Positions 1-6,286 of a DNA stretch of 9,014 bases are shown piece after piece. Every line of letters begins with the position of its first letter. The first letter of the stretch is position 1. The notes under the pieces were generated by a model. It saw only the letters and a program-made list of their open reading frames with translations, searched no databases and was not told where the DNA came from. The position numbers and the translations under genes are program-made. This stretch comes from an uncultured Gemmatimonadales bacterium (GTDB lineage: Bacteria; Gemmatimonadota; Gemmatimonadetes; Longimicrobiales; Gaopeijiaceae): positions 1-9,014 of the forward strand of contig CALJLC010000299.1 of NCBI GenBank assembly GCA_937982605.1, written 5' to 3'.

Positions 1-1333
1 ATGCTCGAATACGGGAGGAATCGCGGGGCGGGTCAATATACAGATGGTCCCCGTCCCCGAGCAGGGTGACCGCGAAGAGCCCGGCCCGCCCGTTCGCGCG
101 GGCGTCCGGCGCGACCGATTCCGCACCGGCGCCCACCTCGACGCGCAGATAGTCCCCCGTCAGCGCGCTCCCGCCTTCGCCCTCCAGCACGACGCTCGCC
201 GCGCCTCCGCTGCGACGGACCCGGTGCTCGCGCCCTTTCCGCTCGGCCAGCTCGCGTAGCTCCCGTGCCCGTTCCCCCGCCACCCGCTGCGGCACCGGAT
301 CCGGGAGCTCGGTGGCCGCGGTCCCCGCGCGCGGCGAATAGGGGAAGACGTGGAGATACGTGAACGGGAGCTCTTCGATCAGGGCGCGCGTCGCCTCGTG
401 GTCCGCCTCGGTCTCCCCGGGAAAGCCGGTGATGACGTCGGCGCCGAGCCCGAGCGGAGCGACCCGCTCGGCGATCTCGAGCGTCCGGGCCCGGTACTGC
501 TCACGGGTGTGCCAGCGGCGCATGCGCCGGAGCACCGGATCCGCGCCCGACTGCAGCGGCATGTGCAGGTGGGGCGCCAGCCGGCCGTCGGAGCGGGCGA
601 GGAGGTCGAGGAGGTCGTCGTCCACCTCGGTCGCCTCGACGCTCCCGAGCCGGAAACGCGGGCCGGGGACCTCCTCGAGGAGTCGCGCGCAGAGGTCGGC
701 GAGCGTGGAACGAGGCGCGAGGTCGACGCCGTAGTGCCCGATGTGGATCCCGGTCACGACCAGCTCGGCGTGCTCCGCGGACAGGAGGCGCGCTTCGGCC
801 ACCACCTCGTCGGGCGGGCGAGAGCGCGACGCGCCGCGTGCCAGCCGGGTCGCGCAGAAGGAGCACTTCCGGTCGCAGCCGTCCTGCACCTTGAGCCAGC
901 CCCGTGAGGCGCCCGCGCGGCGCCGGAGCAGCGCTCCCCCGATCGGCTCGGTGTCGATGCGTTCGAGTCCGCTCCTCAGCTCGAGCTGCGCGAGCCGCGG
1001 CCCCGCGGAGATCCCCGAGGCGACCCGGACCGGATCGTGGCCGGGCACGACGTCGACGACGCCGGGCATGGCGCGATACGCCGCCTCCCGCAGCGCGGCC
1101 GAGCAGCCCGCGACGACGATCCGCGTCTCGGGTCGCTCCCGATGCACTCTCCGGATGAACCGGCGCGCTTCGGCGTCCGCCTGGTTCGTGACCGTGCAGG
1201 TGTTGACGACGACCACGTCGGCGTCGGAGCGGGATCCGGTCGTGCGCTCCCCCCGAGCCTCGGCCTCCTGCCGCATGCGCTCCGTGTCGTACTGGTTCGC
1301 CTTGCAGCCGAAGGTGTGATAGTGGACCCGCAT
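1..1333 (-). CDS. mtaB: tRNA t6A37 methylthiotransferase MtaB (3' end cut by window edge)
   Basis: MtaB is a radical-SAM enzyme that adds a methylthio group to N6-threonylcarbamoyladenosine at position 37 of tRNAs decoding ANN codons. At least 444 codons are present. The frame is still open at base 2, so the stop lies outside the window; family members are about 430-450 residues, so little is missing. Seen: the N-terminal UPF0004 domain with its three cluster cysteines (C10 in TFGCKANQYDTERM, C46 in NTCTVTNQ, C77 in GCSAAL). The radical-SAM CxxxCxxC follows at C153/C157/C160 in DGCDRKCSFC, then DVITGFPGETEAD and HVFPYSPRAGTAA, which are typical of the MtaB branch rather than MiaB or RimO. A TRAM-like segment ends the visible part. 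The ATG at 1333 puts the first cysteine at the usual distance, although no clear Shine-Dalgarno precedes it. It starts 23 bases after the barrel-protein stop and is probably the last gene of the alr operon. Oddity: the third cysteine sits in GCSA rather than the common GCYA. Confidence 0.93.
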   Translation of the reverse strand, partial: MRVHYHTFGCKANQYDTERMRQEAEARGERTTGSRSDADVVVVNTCTVTNQADAEARRFIRRVHRERPETRIVVAGCSAALREAAYRAMPGVVDVVPGHDPVRVASGISAGPRLAQLELRSGLERIDTEPIGGALLRRRAGASRGWLKVQDGCDRKCSFCATRLARGASRSRPPDEVVAEARLLSAEHAELVVTGIHIGHYGVDLAPRSTLADLCARLLEEVPGPRFRLGSVEATEVDDDLLDLLARSDGRLAPHLHMPLQSGADPVLRRMRRWHTREQYRARTLEIAERVAPLGLGADVITGFPGETEADHEATRALIEELPFTYLHVFPYSPRAGTAATELPDPVPQRVAGERARELRELAERKGREHRVRRSGGAASVVLEGEGGSALTGDYLRVEVGAGAESVAPDARANGRAGLFAVTLLGDGDHLYIDPPRDSSRIRA

Positions 1334-1356
1334 CGGATCGCCCAGGCCCGCGGGCG

Positions 1357-2523
1357 TCAGAGCCCCGAGGCGAGCAGCGAGATGGTCGCGCGCCAGAACT
1401 CCTCGCGCACGCCGCCTCCGAAGCGGAGCCCCCGCTCGATCGCCACGTCGACGCCGGCCAGAACCACGTTGCCCTGCCGGCTCAGCTCCAGACCGAAGCC
1501 TCCGGAGAAGCTGCGCTCCGTCCCCCCCTGCTCGAGGAACGCGAAGGGCAGCCCCACCTCCCGGAAGCCGAGCCTCAGCGGTGCGTTCTTTCCGAAGAAG
1601 GTGGCCTGCGTGAGCTCGACGCCGAGGCCGAATCCGTTCTGCGAGCCCGCGTACGACCCGTCGATCAGGTCCGCGCCGGTCGACTCCCAGTCCGCGAGCT
1701 GGACGCTGCCGGTCACGACCAACGCCGGCATGAGCGTCACGCTCGCGCCCAGGCGGAGCTGCGTCGGAAGGGCGTACGACCGGTCCGCGCCGCGCGTCTC
1801 CGCGGACGCCTCGGCGTCGAGGTCCCCGGGCAGGTGGATGCTCGCGGCGACGCGCACGTTCTCGAGCGCATCGACCGCCACTCCGGCGGTGAGCGCCCAC
1901 GCGCTGTACGACCAGGTCCCCGCCTCCACGTAGGTGTCGACGTCGTCGGTCTCCTCCTCCTCGAACGAGCGGGTGAGGACCCGATCGACGGAGCCGGCGT
2001 AGCGCCCCACGGTCACACCGGCCGAGAGCCAGTCGGTGACGCTGCGCGCGAAGCCGAGGTTGAGCGTGGAGATCGAGCCGTCCTGCTGGAACGTGTCCGT
2101 CGTCGTGACGGGACCCCGTCCGAAGTCGACCTCGGAGATACTCTCGGCCTCGAAGCTCTGGTCGAGCACCGACCCGATCTGGACCGACGCCATCCCGCCG
2201 ATGATCGGGTAGGCGATGCCGAGAAGCGGGAAGCGCGTGCCCTGGACCTTCCCGGTCGCGCCGGCGGGGCTCGAGAAGTCGGTCCAGCTCGGCTGGGCGA
2301 CCATCACGCCGGTCGAGTACGAGAGGCGTCCGAGCGCCCCCGGATCGGTCGGCATGAACGACCCGCCGCGCAGGCCGATGCCGAGGCTTCCGAGCGCCCG
2401 GGCGCGGGCATCGAGCGCCTCCACGGGGACGCCGAGTCCCGCCGCGTTGTAGAGTGACTGCCCGGCCGCCGGCGCGGCCGCGAGCGAGAGGAGCGCCGCG
2501 AGACGCAGGGTTCGCGTGATCAT
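1357..2523 (-). CDS. Outer-membrane beta-barrel protein, FadL/PorV-like
   Basis: A predicted 388-residue outer-membrane protein of unknown substrate. Residues 1-21 form a signal peptide (Arg4 and Arg7, then an Ala/Leu core ending APAAG) with likely cleavage before Q22. The mature part is a run of alternating polar/hydrophobic strands with Gly-rich turns, for example SGVTVGRYAGS-type segments and LGASVTLMPALVVTGSVQLADWES. The last strands read VVLAGVDVAIERGLRFGGGVREEFWRATISLLASGL, as expected for a barrel. The N-terminal pattern (short post-signal segment, ARARALGSLGIGLRGGS, then PTDPGALGRLSYSTGV) resembles OmpP1/FadL and PorV-type proteins of Gemmatimonadota and Bacteroidota, but the exact family is not certain. 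The ATG at 2523 is preceded by GGAG with a 5-base spacer (2529-2532), and it overlaps the stop of the upstream lipoprotein gene as ATGA, so the two are translationally coupled. A shared role in the outer membrane is inferred from this pairing. Confidence 0.85.
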   Translation of the reverse strand: MITRTLRLAALLSLAAAPAAGQSLYNAAGLGVPVEALDARARALGSLGIGLRGGSFMPTDPGALGRLSYSTGVMVAQPSWTDFSSPAGATGKVQGTRFPLLGIAYPIIGGMASVQIGSVLDQSFEAESISEVDFGRGPVTTTDTFQQDGSISTLNLGFARSVTDWLSAGVTVGRYAGSVDRVLTRSFEEEETDDVDTYVEAGTWSYSAWALTAGVAVDALENVRVAASIHLPGDLDAEASAETRGADRSYALPTQLRLGASVTLMPALVVTGSVQLADWESTGADLIDGSYAGSQNGFGLGVELTQATFFGKNAPLRLGFREVGLPFAFLEQGGTERSFSGGFGLELSRQGNVVLAGVDVAIERGLRFGGGVREEFWRATISLLASGL

Positions 2524-3854
2524 GGCAGCTCCACGGGCGGGCCGATGGTGACGACCAGGATGAGCACCGGTTCCCCGGCCGAGCCGGGGCCGTCGAACGA
2601 GGCGAACGAGATCGAGAAGGGCTCGAAGACCGAGAGCAGCGCCAGCGTGCTGGGAGGCGGGAAGCCGTCTTCGTCGACGCCGCGCAGCAGGTCCCGGGCG
2701 AAGTCGGTGAAGGGAACCTCGATCGTCTGCCCGGGGGCGCTGCCGAACGCCGAGGCGGCGACCGCACGGCCGAGGGCGCTCGAGATCAGCGACTCTCCGA
2801 GCGGCGACTTCGGCATCGCCGACCGGTCGAGGACCGGCCGGACGTCCAGCCGGACCGAATCGCTCGGCTGGAACGCCGGGTCGGTGGCTCGACTGGTGAG
2901 GCGCAGCGCGGCGTAGCTGATCTGGCCGGGCTCCAGCGTATGCGGACAGCTCACCACGCCGCAGAGCGCCGGGAAGCCGTCCAGCACGTCGGGAACCGTC
3001 AGATCGAGCAGCGTTCGCCACGCCGGCGCCCCTCCGATCCGGACCCCGTCGGGTGGCGGCGTCGGGAACGGCGTGTAGAGGAAGGTGGCGTTCTGCGTGA
3101 ACGCGCTGACGACGACGATCGTGTCCGGGTTGATGTCCGGGAGGACGTCGAGGCGCAGCGAGGCCGCGTTCATGCGCAGGCGGTAGCCGGGGTCGATGAT
3201 CTCGATGCGGGCGCCCGCGGACAGGTCGTTCGGGTCGGACCACGCCTCGATCGTGGCGGAGTCCACCTCGAAGACCACCGAGTCTCCATCCGCGGGATTC
3301 CACTGGGCCGTGTCGACGACCACGACCGGACCCGCGCCCGGCTCGGACCACGGCCGCTGGTCGTTGATGGTGTCGACCGCGAAATCCCACGACGCGGTGG
3401 CGGCGTCCCACTCCTCCGAGACGCGCCCCAGAACCAGCGTGACCGGCGTGTCTCCGTTGGTGCTGGCGATCGTGTCGAAGCGGGCCACGAGCCGACCGCC
3501 GACGAAGGTGAGGCCCGCGTCGGGACGCAGGGTCCCCGTGCTGTCCCGGACCGTCACGGTGTCGGGGTAGGCGCCCATGCGCAGAAGGGTGCGCGCTTCG
3601 AGCACGCCCTGGTACTGGAGGGCCAGGACGCCGCGGCCGAGGTCCTGCGGGGACCCGTAGCCGCCGAAGACCTCGAGGTTGGACGCGAAGTCCGCCCAGG
3701 GGATCGTGATCTGGACGGTGACCGGCTCGCCCGGCAGCGGCCCCTCGCCGACTCCGACGGGCGACTCCTCCTGACATCCCCACGCGAGGACGGGAAGGGC
3801 GACCAGGGCTGCGAAGGAGGCGAGACGACCGCGGAGGGTTGGATGAAGGCTCAA
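2520..3854 (-). CDS. Predicted lipoprotein with two DNRLRE-like beta-sandwich modules
   Basis: Function unknown. With the TTG start at 3854 the protein has 444 residues. Residues 1-26 form a lipoprotein-type signal (LRGRLASFAALVALPVLAWGC) with a relaxed lipobox AWG-C27. The mature part is acidic, Ser/Thr/Asp/Pro-rich and beta-predicted. Two related modules are visible. The first spans about 86-235: ARTLLRMG, GGRLVARFDT, VSEEWDAATASWDF, then SVVFEVDSATIEAWSD. The second spans about 272-436: RIGGAPAWRTLLDL, ISYAALRLTSRA, IEVPFTDFARDLL, ending VLILVVTIG. The order (R-x-LL strand, A-x-L-x-L strand, E-x-W-x-x-x-T-x-x-W, FDV-like helix lead-in, closing LVVT strand) recalls DNRLRE/CBM96-type domains; this is a pattern match by eye. 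A Cys pair (298, 303) could form a disulfide. The start is uncertain: GTG at 3896 or 3908 is possible but gives a very long leader, and no clear Shine-Dalgarno decides. Its TGA overlaps the ATG of the barrel gene. Confidence 0.78.
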   Translation of the reverse strand: MSLHPTLRGRLASFAALVALPVLAWGCQEESPVGVGEGPLPGEPVTVQITIPWADFASNLEVFGGYGSPQDLGRGVLALQYQGVLEARTLLRMGAYPDTVTVRDSTGTLRPDAGLTFVGGRLVARFDTIASTNGDTPVTLVLGRVSEEWDAATASWDFAVDTINDQRPWSEPGAGPVVVVDTAQWNPADGDSVVFEVDSATIEAWSDPNDLSAGARIEIIDPGYRLRMNAASLRLDVLPDINPDTIVVVSAFTQNATFLYTPFPTPPPDGVRIGGAPAWRTLLDLTVPDVLDGFPALCGVVSCPHTLEPGQISYAALRLTSRATDPAFQPSDSVRLDVRPVLDRSAMPKSPLGESLISSALGRAVAASAFGSAPGQTIEVPFTDFARDLLRGVDEDGFPPPSTLALLSVFEPFSISFASFDGPGSAGEPVLILVVTIGPPVELP

Positions 3855-3901
3855 GGAAGCGCTTTCTGCTTGGAAGGTTCGACGTCTCGTGCGCACTGCG
3901 C

Positions 3902-5023
3902 TCAACACCAGACGCGGGGCAGGCGGCTCGTGAGACCGGTGAGGATCTCGTAGCTGATCGTATCCGCCTGCCGCGCGACCTCGTCGAGCGTGATGTGTTC
4001 GTGGCCCTGCGACCCGATCAGCGTGGCGACGGATCCTTCGCTCACCTCCGGAACGCCCGTCACGTCTACCACGGTAACGTCCATCGAGATCCGTCCGATG
4101 ATCGGGACCCGCACGCCCTCCACGAGCGCGGAGCCGCGGTTGGACAGCGCCCTCGGCAGACCGTCGCCGTAGCCGATGGATAGGGTGGCCCACCGCTCGG
4201 GAACGGTTGCCGCGTAGGTCGAGCCGTAGCCCAGCGTCGTTCCCGCCGGAGCGTCGCGAAGGTGGACCACCCGGGCATGGACCGAGACGACCTGGGCGGG
4301 CTCGGGCTGACCCGGGCCGACCCCGCCTCCGTAGAGGAAGATGCCCGGCCGGACCAGCGCCCGGGCATACCCGGGCGCGCGGAACGCGCCCGCGCTGTTC
4401 AGCGTGTGGACCAGGAGGCCGTCGGGGGCGCCATCCAGCCCGGACACACGCTCCAGGACCTCCGAGAGGCGGCCCCACTGCTCGTGCACCGACGCCTCCG
4501 ACTCGTCGGCCGAATGCAGGTGCGTGCACACGCCGACCCACCGAAGCCCGGGCCGGGCCGCGGTGGCGGCCGGAAGCCAGGCGTCCGCGTCCCGCCAGTC
4601 GAATCCGCTCCGGCCCATCCCGGTGTCCACGTCCAGATGCCACGCCGCCACCCGCCCCGCTCCTTCCGCGGCCGCCGCCAGCGCGTCGAGCGCGCCGAGG
4701 CTGGAGACGAAAGGCTGGAGGTCGTGGCGGATCGCGGCCTCGAGCTCCCCCATCGGGACCGGGCTGCAGACGACGATCGGACGCGCCACGCCCAGGCCCC
4801 GGAGCGCCGCGCCCTCCGACACGGCGGCGACCCCGAAGCCCCAGGGGTCGAGGGGCTCGAGGCAGGAGACGACATCCCCTGCTCCGACGCCGTAGCCGTC
4901 CGCCTTCACCATCGGCAGCAGGGTCGCCTCGGGGCCCACCGAATCCCGGATCTGCCCGTAGTTCCGGCGCAAAGCCTCAGCCTCGACCCGCACCCAGGCA
5001 CGAGCCTTCGAATTCGTTGACAT
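3902..5023 (-). CDS. alr: Alanine racemase (PLP-dependent)
   Basis: Interconverts L- and D-alanine in the cytoplasm, supplying D-Ala for peptidoglycan. The 373 residues are typical for the family. Visible fold-III PLP features: the Schiff-base lysine K40 in MVKADGYGVG; HLDVDTGMGRSGF (129-141) with R138; VCTHLHSAD (165-173); NSAGAF (209-214); and VRPGIFLYG (224-232). The second catalytic base is Y266 in LGYGSTY. Also present are LSIGYGDGLPR, the IIGRISMD signature with M314, and the C-terminal TISYEILTGL with Y358. Nothing essential is missing. The ATG at 5023 gives the normal N-terminus (WVRVEAEALRRNYGQIR); no Shine-Dalgarno is visible before it. It is the first gene of the minus-strand group and diverges from mazG across an 88-base spacer. 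The next gene, the lipoprotein, follows 47 bases after the stop if it starts at TTG 3854. Biosynthetic and catabolic (DadX-like) alanine racemases cannot be told apart by sequence; the context favours the biosynthetic one. Confidence 0.95.
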   Translation of the reverse strand: MSTNSKARAWVRVEAEALRRNYGQIRDSVGPEATLLPMVKADGYGVGAGDVVSCLEPLDPWGFGVAAVSEGAALRGLGVARPIVVCSPVPMGELEAAIRHDLQPFVSSLGALDALAAAAEGAGRVAAWHLDVDTGMGRSGFDWRDADAWLPAATAARPGLRWVGVCTHLHSADESEASVHEQWGRLSEVLERVSGLDGAPDGLLVHTLNSAGAFRAPGYARALVRPGIFLYGGGVGPGQPEPAQVVSVHARVVHLRDAPAGTTLGYGSTYAATVPERWATLSIGYGDGLPRALSNRGSALVEGVRVPIIGRISMDVTVVDVTGVPEVSEGSVATLIGSQGHEHITLDEVARQADTISYEILTGLTSRLPRVWC

Positions 5024-5111
5024 AGAACGGGAAAGATGCCAAGAACATGGGCTCGCGACGACCCCCGGAGACGGGATCGACCGGACGTCCCCCCTGCCCG
5101 CTCGACCATCC
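5024..5111. promoter_or_regulatory. Divergent alr/mazG promoter spacer
   Basis: These 88 bases are the only gap between divergent genes, so promoters for both operons should lie here or just inside the flanking genes. A perfect plus-strand TTGACA occurs at 5017-5022, overlapping the alr start codon. At 18 bases downstream the best -10 is a poor AAGAAC (5041-5046), so a sigma-70 promoter for mazG is only a possibility. An 8-base palindrome GGACGTCC sits at 5083-5090. Neither ATG has a recognisable Shine-Dalgarno, which leaves leaderless or very short-leader transcripts open. The role is inferred from gene orientation. Confidence 0.4.
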
Positions 5112-5915
5112 ATGAGCATGCCAGACCCGGCGCACCACTTCCCCGGTCCCGGCGTCCTCGACCGGGCCCTCAGGCTGGTCCGCTTCCTCCGGCGGGAATG
5201 CCCCTGGGACGCCGAGCAGACCGCCGAGTCGCTGATTCCCCACCTTCTCGAGGAAACGCACGAGGTCGTCGAAGCGATTCGTGAGAACGACGCGGAGCTC
5301 CTCGAGGGGGAGCTCGGAGATCTGCTCCTCAACCTGGCCTTCCAGATCGTGGTGGCCGAAGAGGCGGGCGGGCTCGGAGCGGACTCGGTGTACGGTCGGC
5401 TGGAGCGCAAGATGATCGCCCGTCACCCCCACCTCTTCGGTGACGGCGAGCGCCGTTCGTGGGAGGAGCTCAAGGCGGCCGAGCGGGCGGAACGTGGGGG
5501 GACCGAAGGCGTGCTCGACGGGCTGGCGGTGGGACTCGACCCGCTCACGCGCGCGTACCGCATGCAGGAGCGGGTGGCGGGCGTCGGCTTCGACTGGGAC
5601 GACGTCTCGGGTCCGCTGGGCAAGGTCCGGGAGGAGCTGGAGGAGGTCGAGGCCGCGCTCGACGGGCCCGAGGCCGACGGCGACGCGCTCGTGGAGGAGA
5701 TCGGAGATCTCCTCTTCGCCGTGGTGAACCTTGCCCGCCTGGCGCGCGTACACCCCACCACGGCGCTGGCGCGGGCCAACCGGAAGTTCCGGGCCCGCTT
5801 CGAGGCGCTGGAGGCGCTCGCGCGCGAGCGGGGAATCGACATGCCCGAAGCCGGGCTCGACGCGCTCGACGCGCTCTGGGACGAGGTGAAGGCCGCCGAA
5901 GGGAGTGGACCATGA
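5112..5915 (+). CDS. mazG: Nucleoside triphosphate pyrophosphohydrolase MazG
   Basis: MazG hydrolyses (d)NTPs to NMP and pyrophosphate, a cytoplasmic house-cleaning activity against non-canonical or excess nucleotides. The 267 residues match the two-domain full-length form (about 260-270). The N-terminal MazG domain contains ECPWDAEQTAESLIPHLLEE (29-48), the EExxE metal site at E47/E48/E51, and GELGDLLLNLAFQ (66-78). The linker carries ARHPHLFG (103-110). The C-terminal domain, after GVGFDWDDV, has VREELEEVEAAL (172-183) and EEIGDLLFAVVNLARL (195-210), so both acidic EExxE/ELGD pairs are intact. The start could be ATG 5112 or ATG 5118; neither has a good Shine-Dalgarno, and the first is chosen as the longer reading. 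The TGA overlaps the ATG of the cupin gene as ATGA. No mazE or mazF toxin-antitoxin genes are nearby, so a stand-alone metabolic role is expected. Confidence 0.95.
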   Translation: MSMPDPAHHFPGPGVLDRALRLVRFLRRECPWDAEQTAESLIPHLLEETHEVVEAIRENDAELLEGELGDLLLNLAFQIVVAEEAGGLGADSVYGRLERKMIARHPHLFGDGERRSWEELKAAERAERGGTEGVLDGLAVGLDPLTRAYRMQERVAGVGFDWDDVSGPLGKVREELEEVEAALDGPEADGDALVEEIGDLLFAVVNLARLARVHPTTALARANRKFRARFEALEALARERGIDMPEAGLDALDALWDEVKAAEGSGP

Positions 5916-6286
5916 CCGACCGTGTCACGAAGGCGATCGACCTGCGCGAGAAGGCGGCGCTGCTGCCCGGGCTCTGGCAGCCGGGCATCGTCGCGCAGCT
6001 CAACGACTATCAGCTCAAGATCGTGCGTGTGCAGGGCGACTTCGTCTGGCACGACCACCCCGACACCGACGAGGCCTTCCTGGTCGTGGACGGCTCGCTT
6101 CGGATCGACCTGCCGGGAGGATCCGTGACGCTCGGACCGGGCCAGCTCTTCGTGGTGCCGGCCGGAATGCATCACAAGCCCTACGCCGAGACGGAGACCA
6201 CCGTCCTCCTGATCGAGCCGAGTGGCGTCGTCAACACGGGCAGCGCGGGCGGAGAGCGGACTGCGGAGCCGGACCTGTGGGTGTGA
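5912..6286 (+). CDS. Small single-domain cupin protein
   Basis: A 124-residue one-domain cupin, probably a cytoplasmic metal-binding beta-barrel; the substrate is unknown. Cupin motif 1 is FVWHDHPDTDEAFLVVDG (44-61), fitting HxH-x4-E-x6-G with ligands H47, H49 and E54. Motif 2 is GQLFVVPAGMHH (77-88), fitting G-x5-PxG-x2-H with ligand H88; the usual Asn is absent, as in many family members. The C-terminal tail VNTGSAGGERTAEPDLWV is typical of a common group annotated only as cupin domain-containing or mannose-6-phosphate isomerase-like. The ATG at 5912 is supported by GAAGGGAG at 5898-5905 with a 6-base spacer, the best ribosome site in the window. The gene overlaps mazG by ATGA at its start and the propeller gene by GTGA at its end. 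Confidence 0.9.
   Translation: MTDRVTKAIDLREKAALLPGLWQPGIVAQLNDYQLKIVRVQGDFVWHDHPDTDEAFLVVDGSLRIDLPGGSVTLGPGQLFVVPAGMHHKPYAETETTVLLIEPSGVVNTGSAGGERTAEPDLWV

Noticed and set aside
350..907. Plus-strand open frames over mtaB (also 741-1319 and 1037-1933)
   Set aside because: All are antisense to mtaB or the barrel gene, which carry conserved motifs, and none shows a domain or a ribosome site.
4977..5753. A 258-codon minus-strand open frame opposite mazG that looks fairly protein-like
   Set aside because: It is the exact reverse of the well-supported mazG gene, and its His/Leu/Glu-rich composition comes from mazG's Glu/Asp/Leu codons.
5112..5915. A MazEF toxin-antitoxin locus
   Set aside because: Only mazG is present. 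The neighbours are alr and a cupin, with no mazE- or mazF-like small genes.
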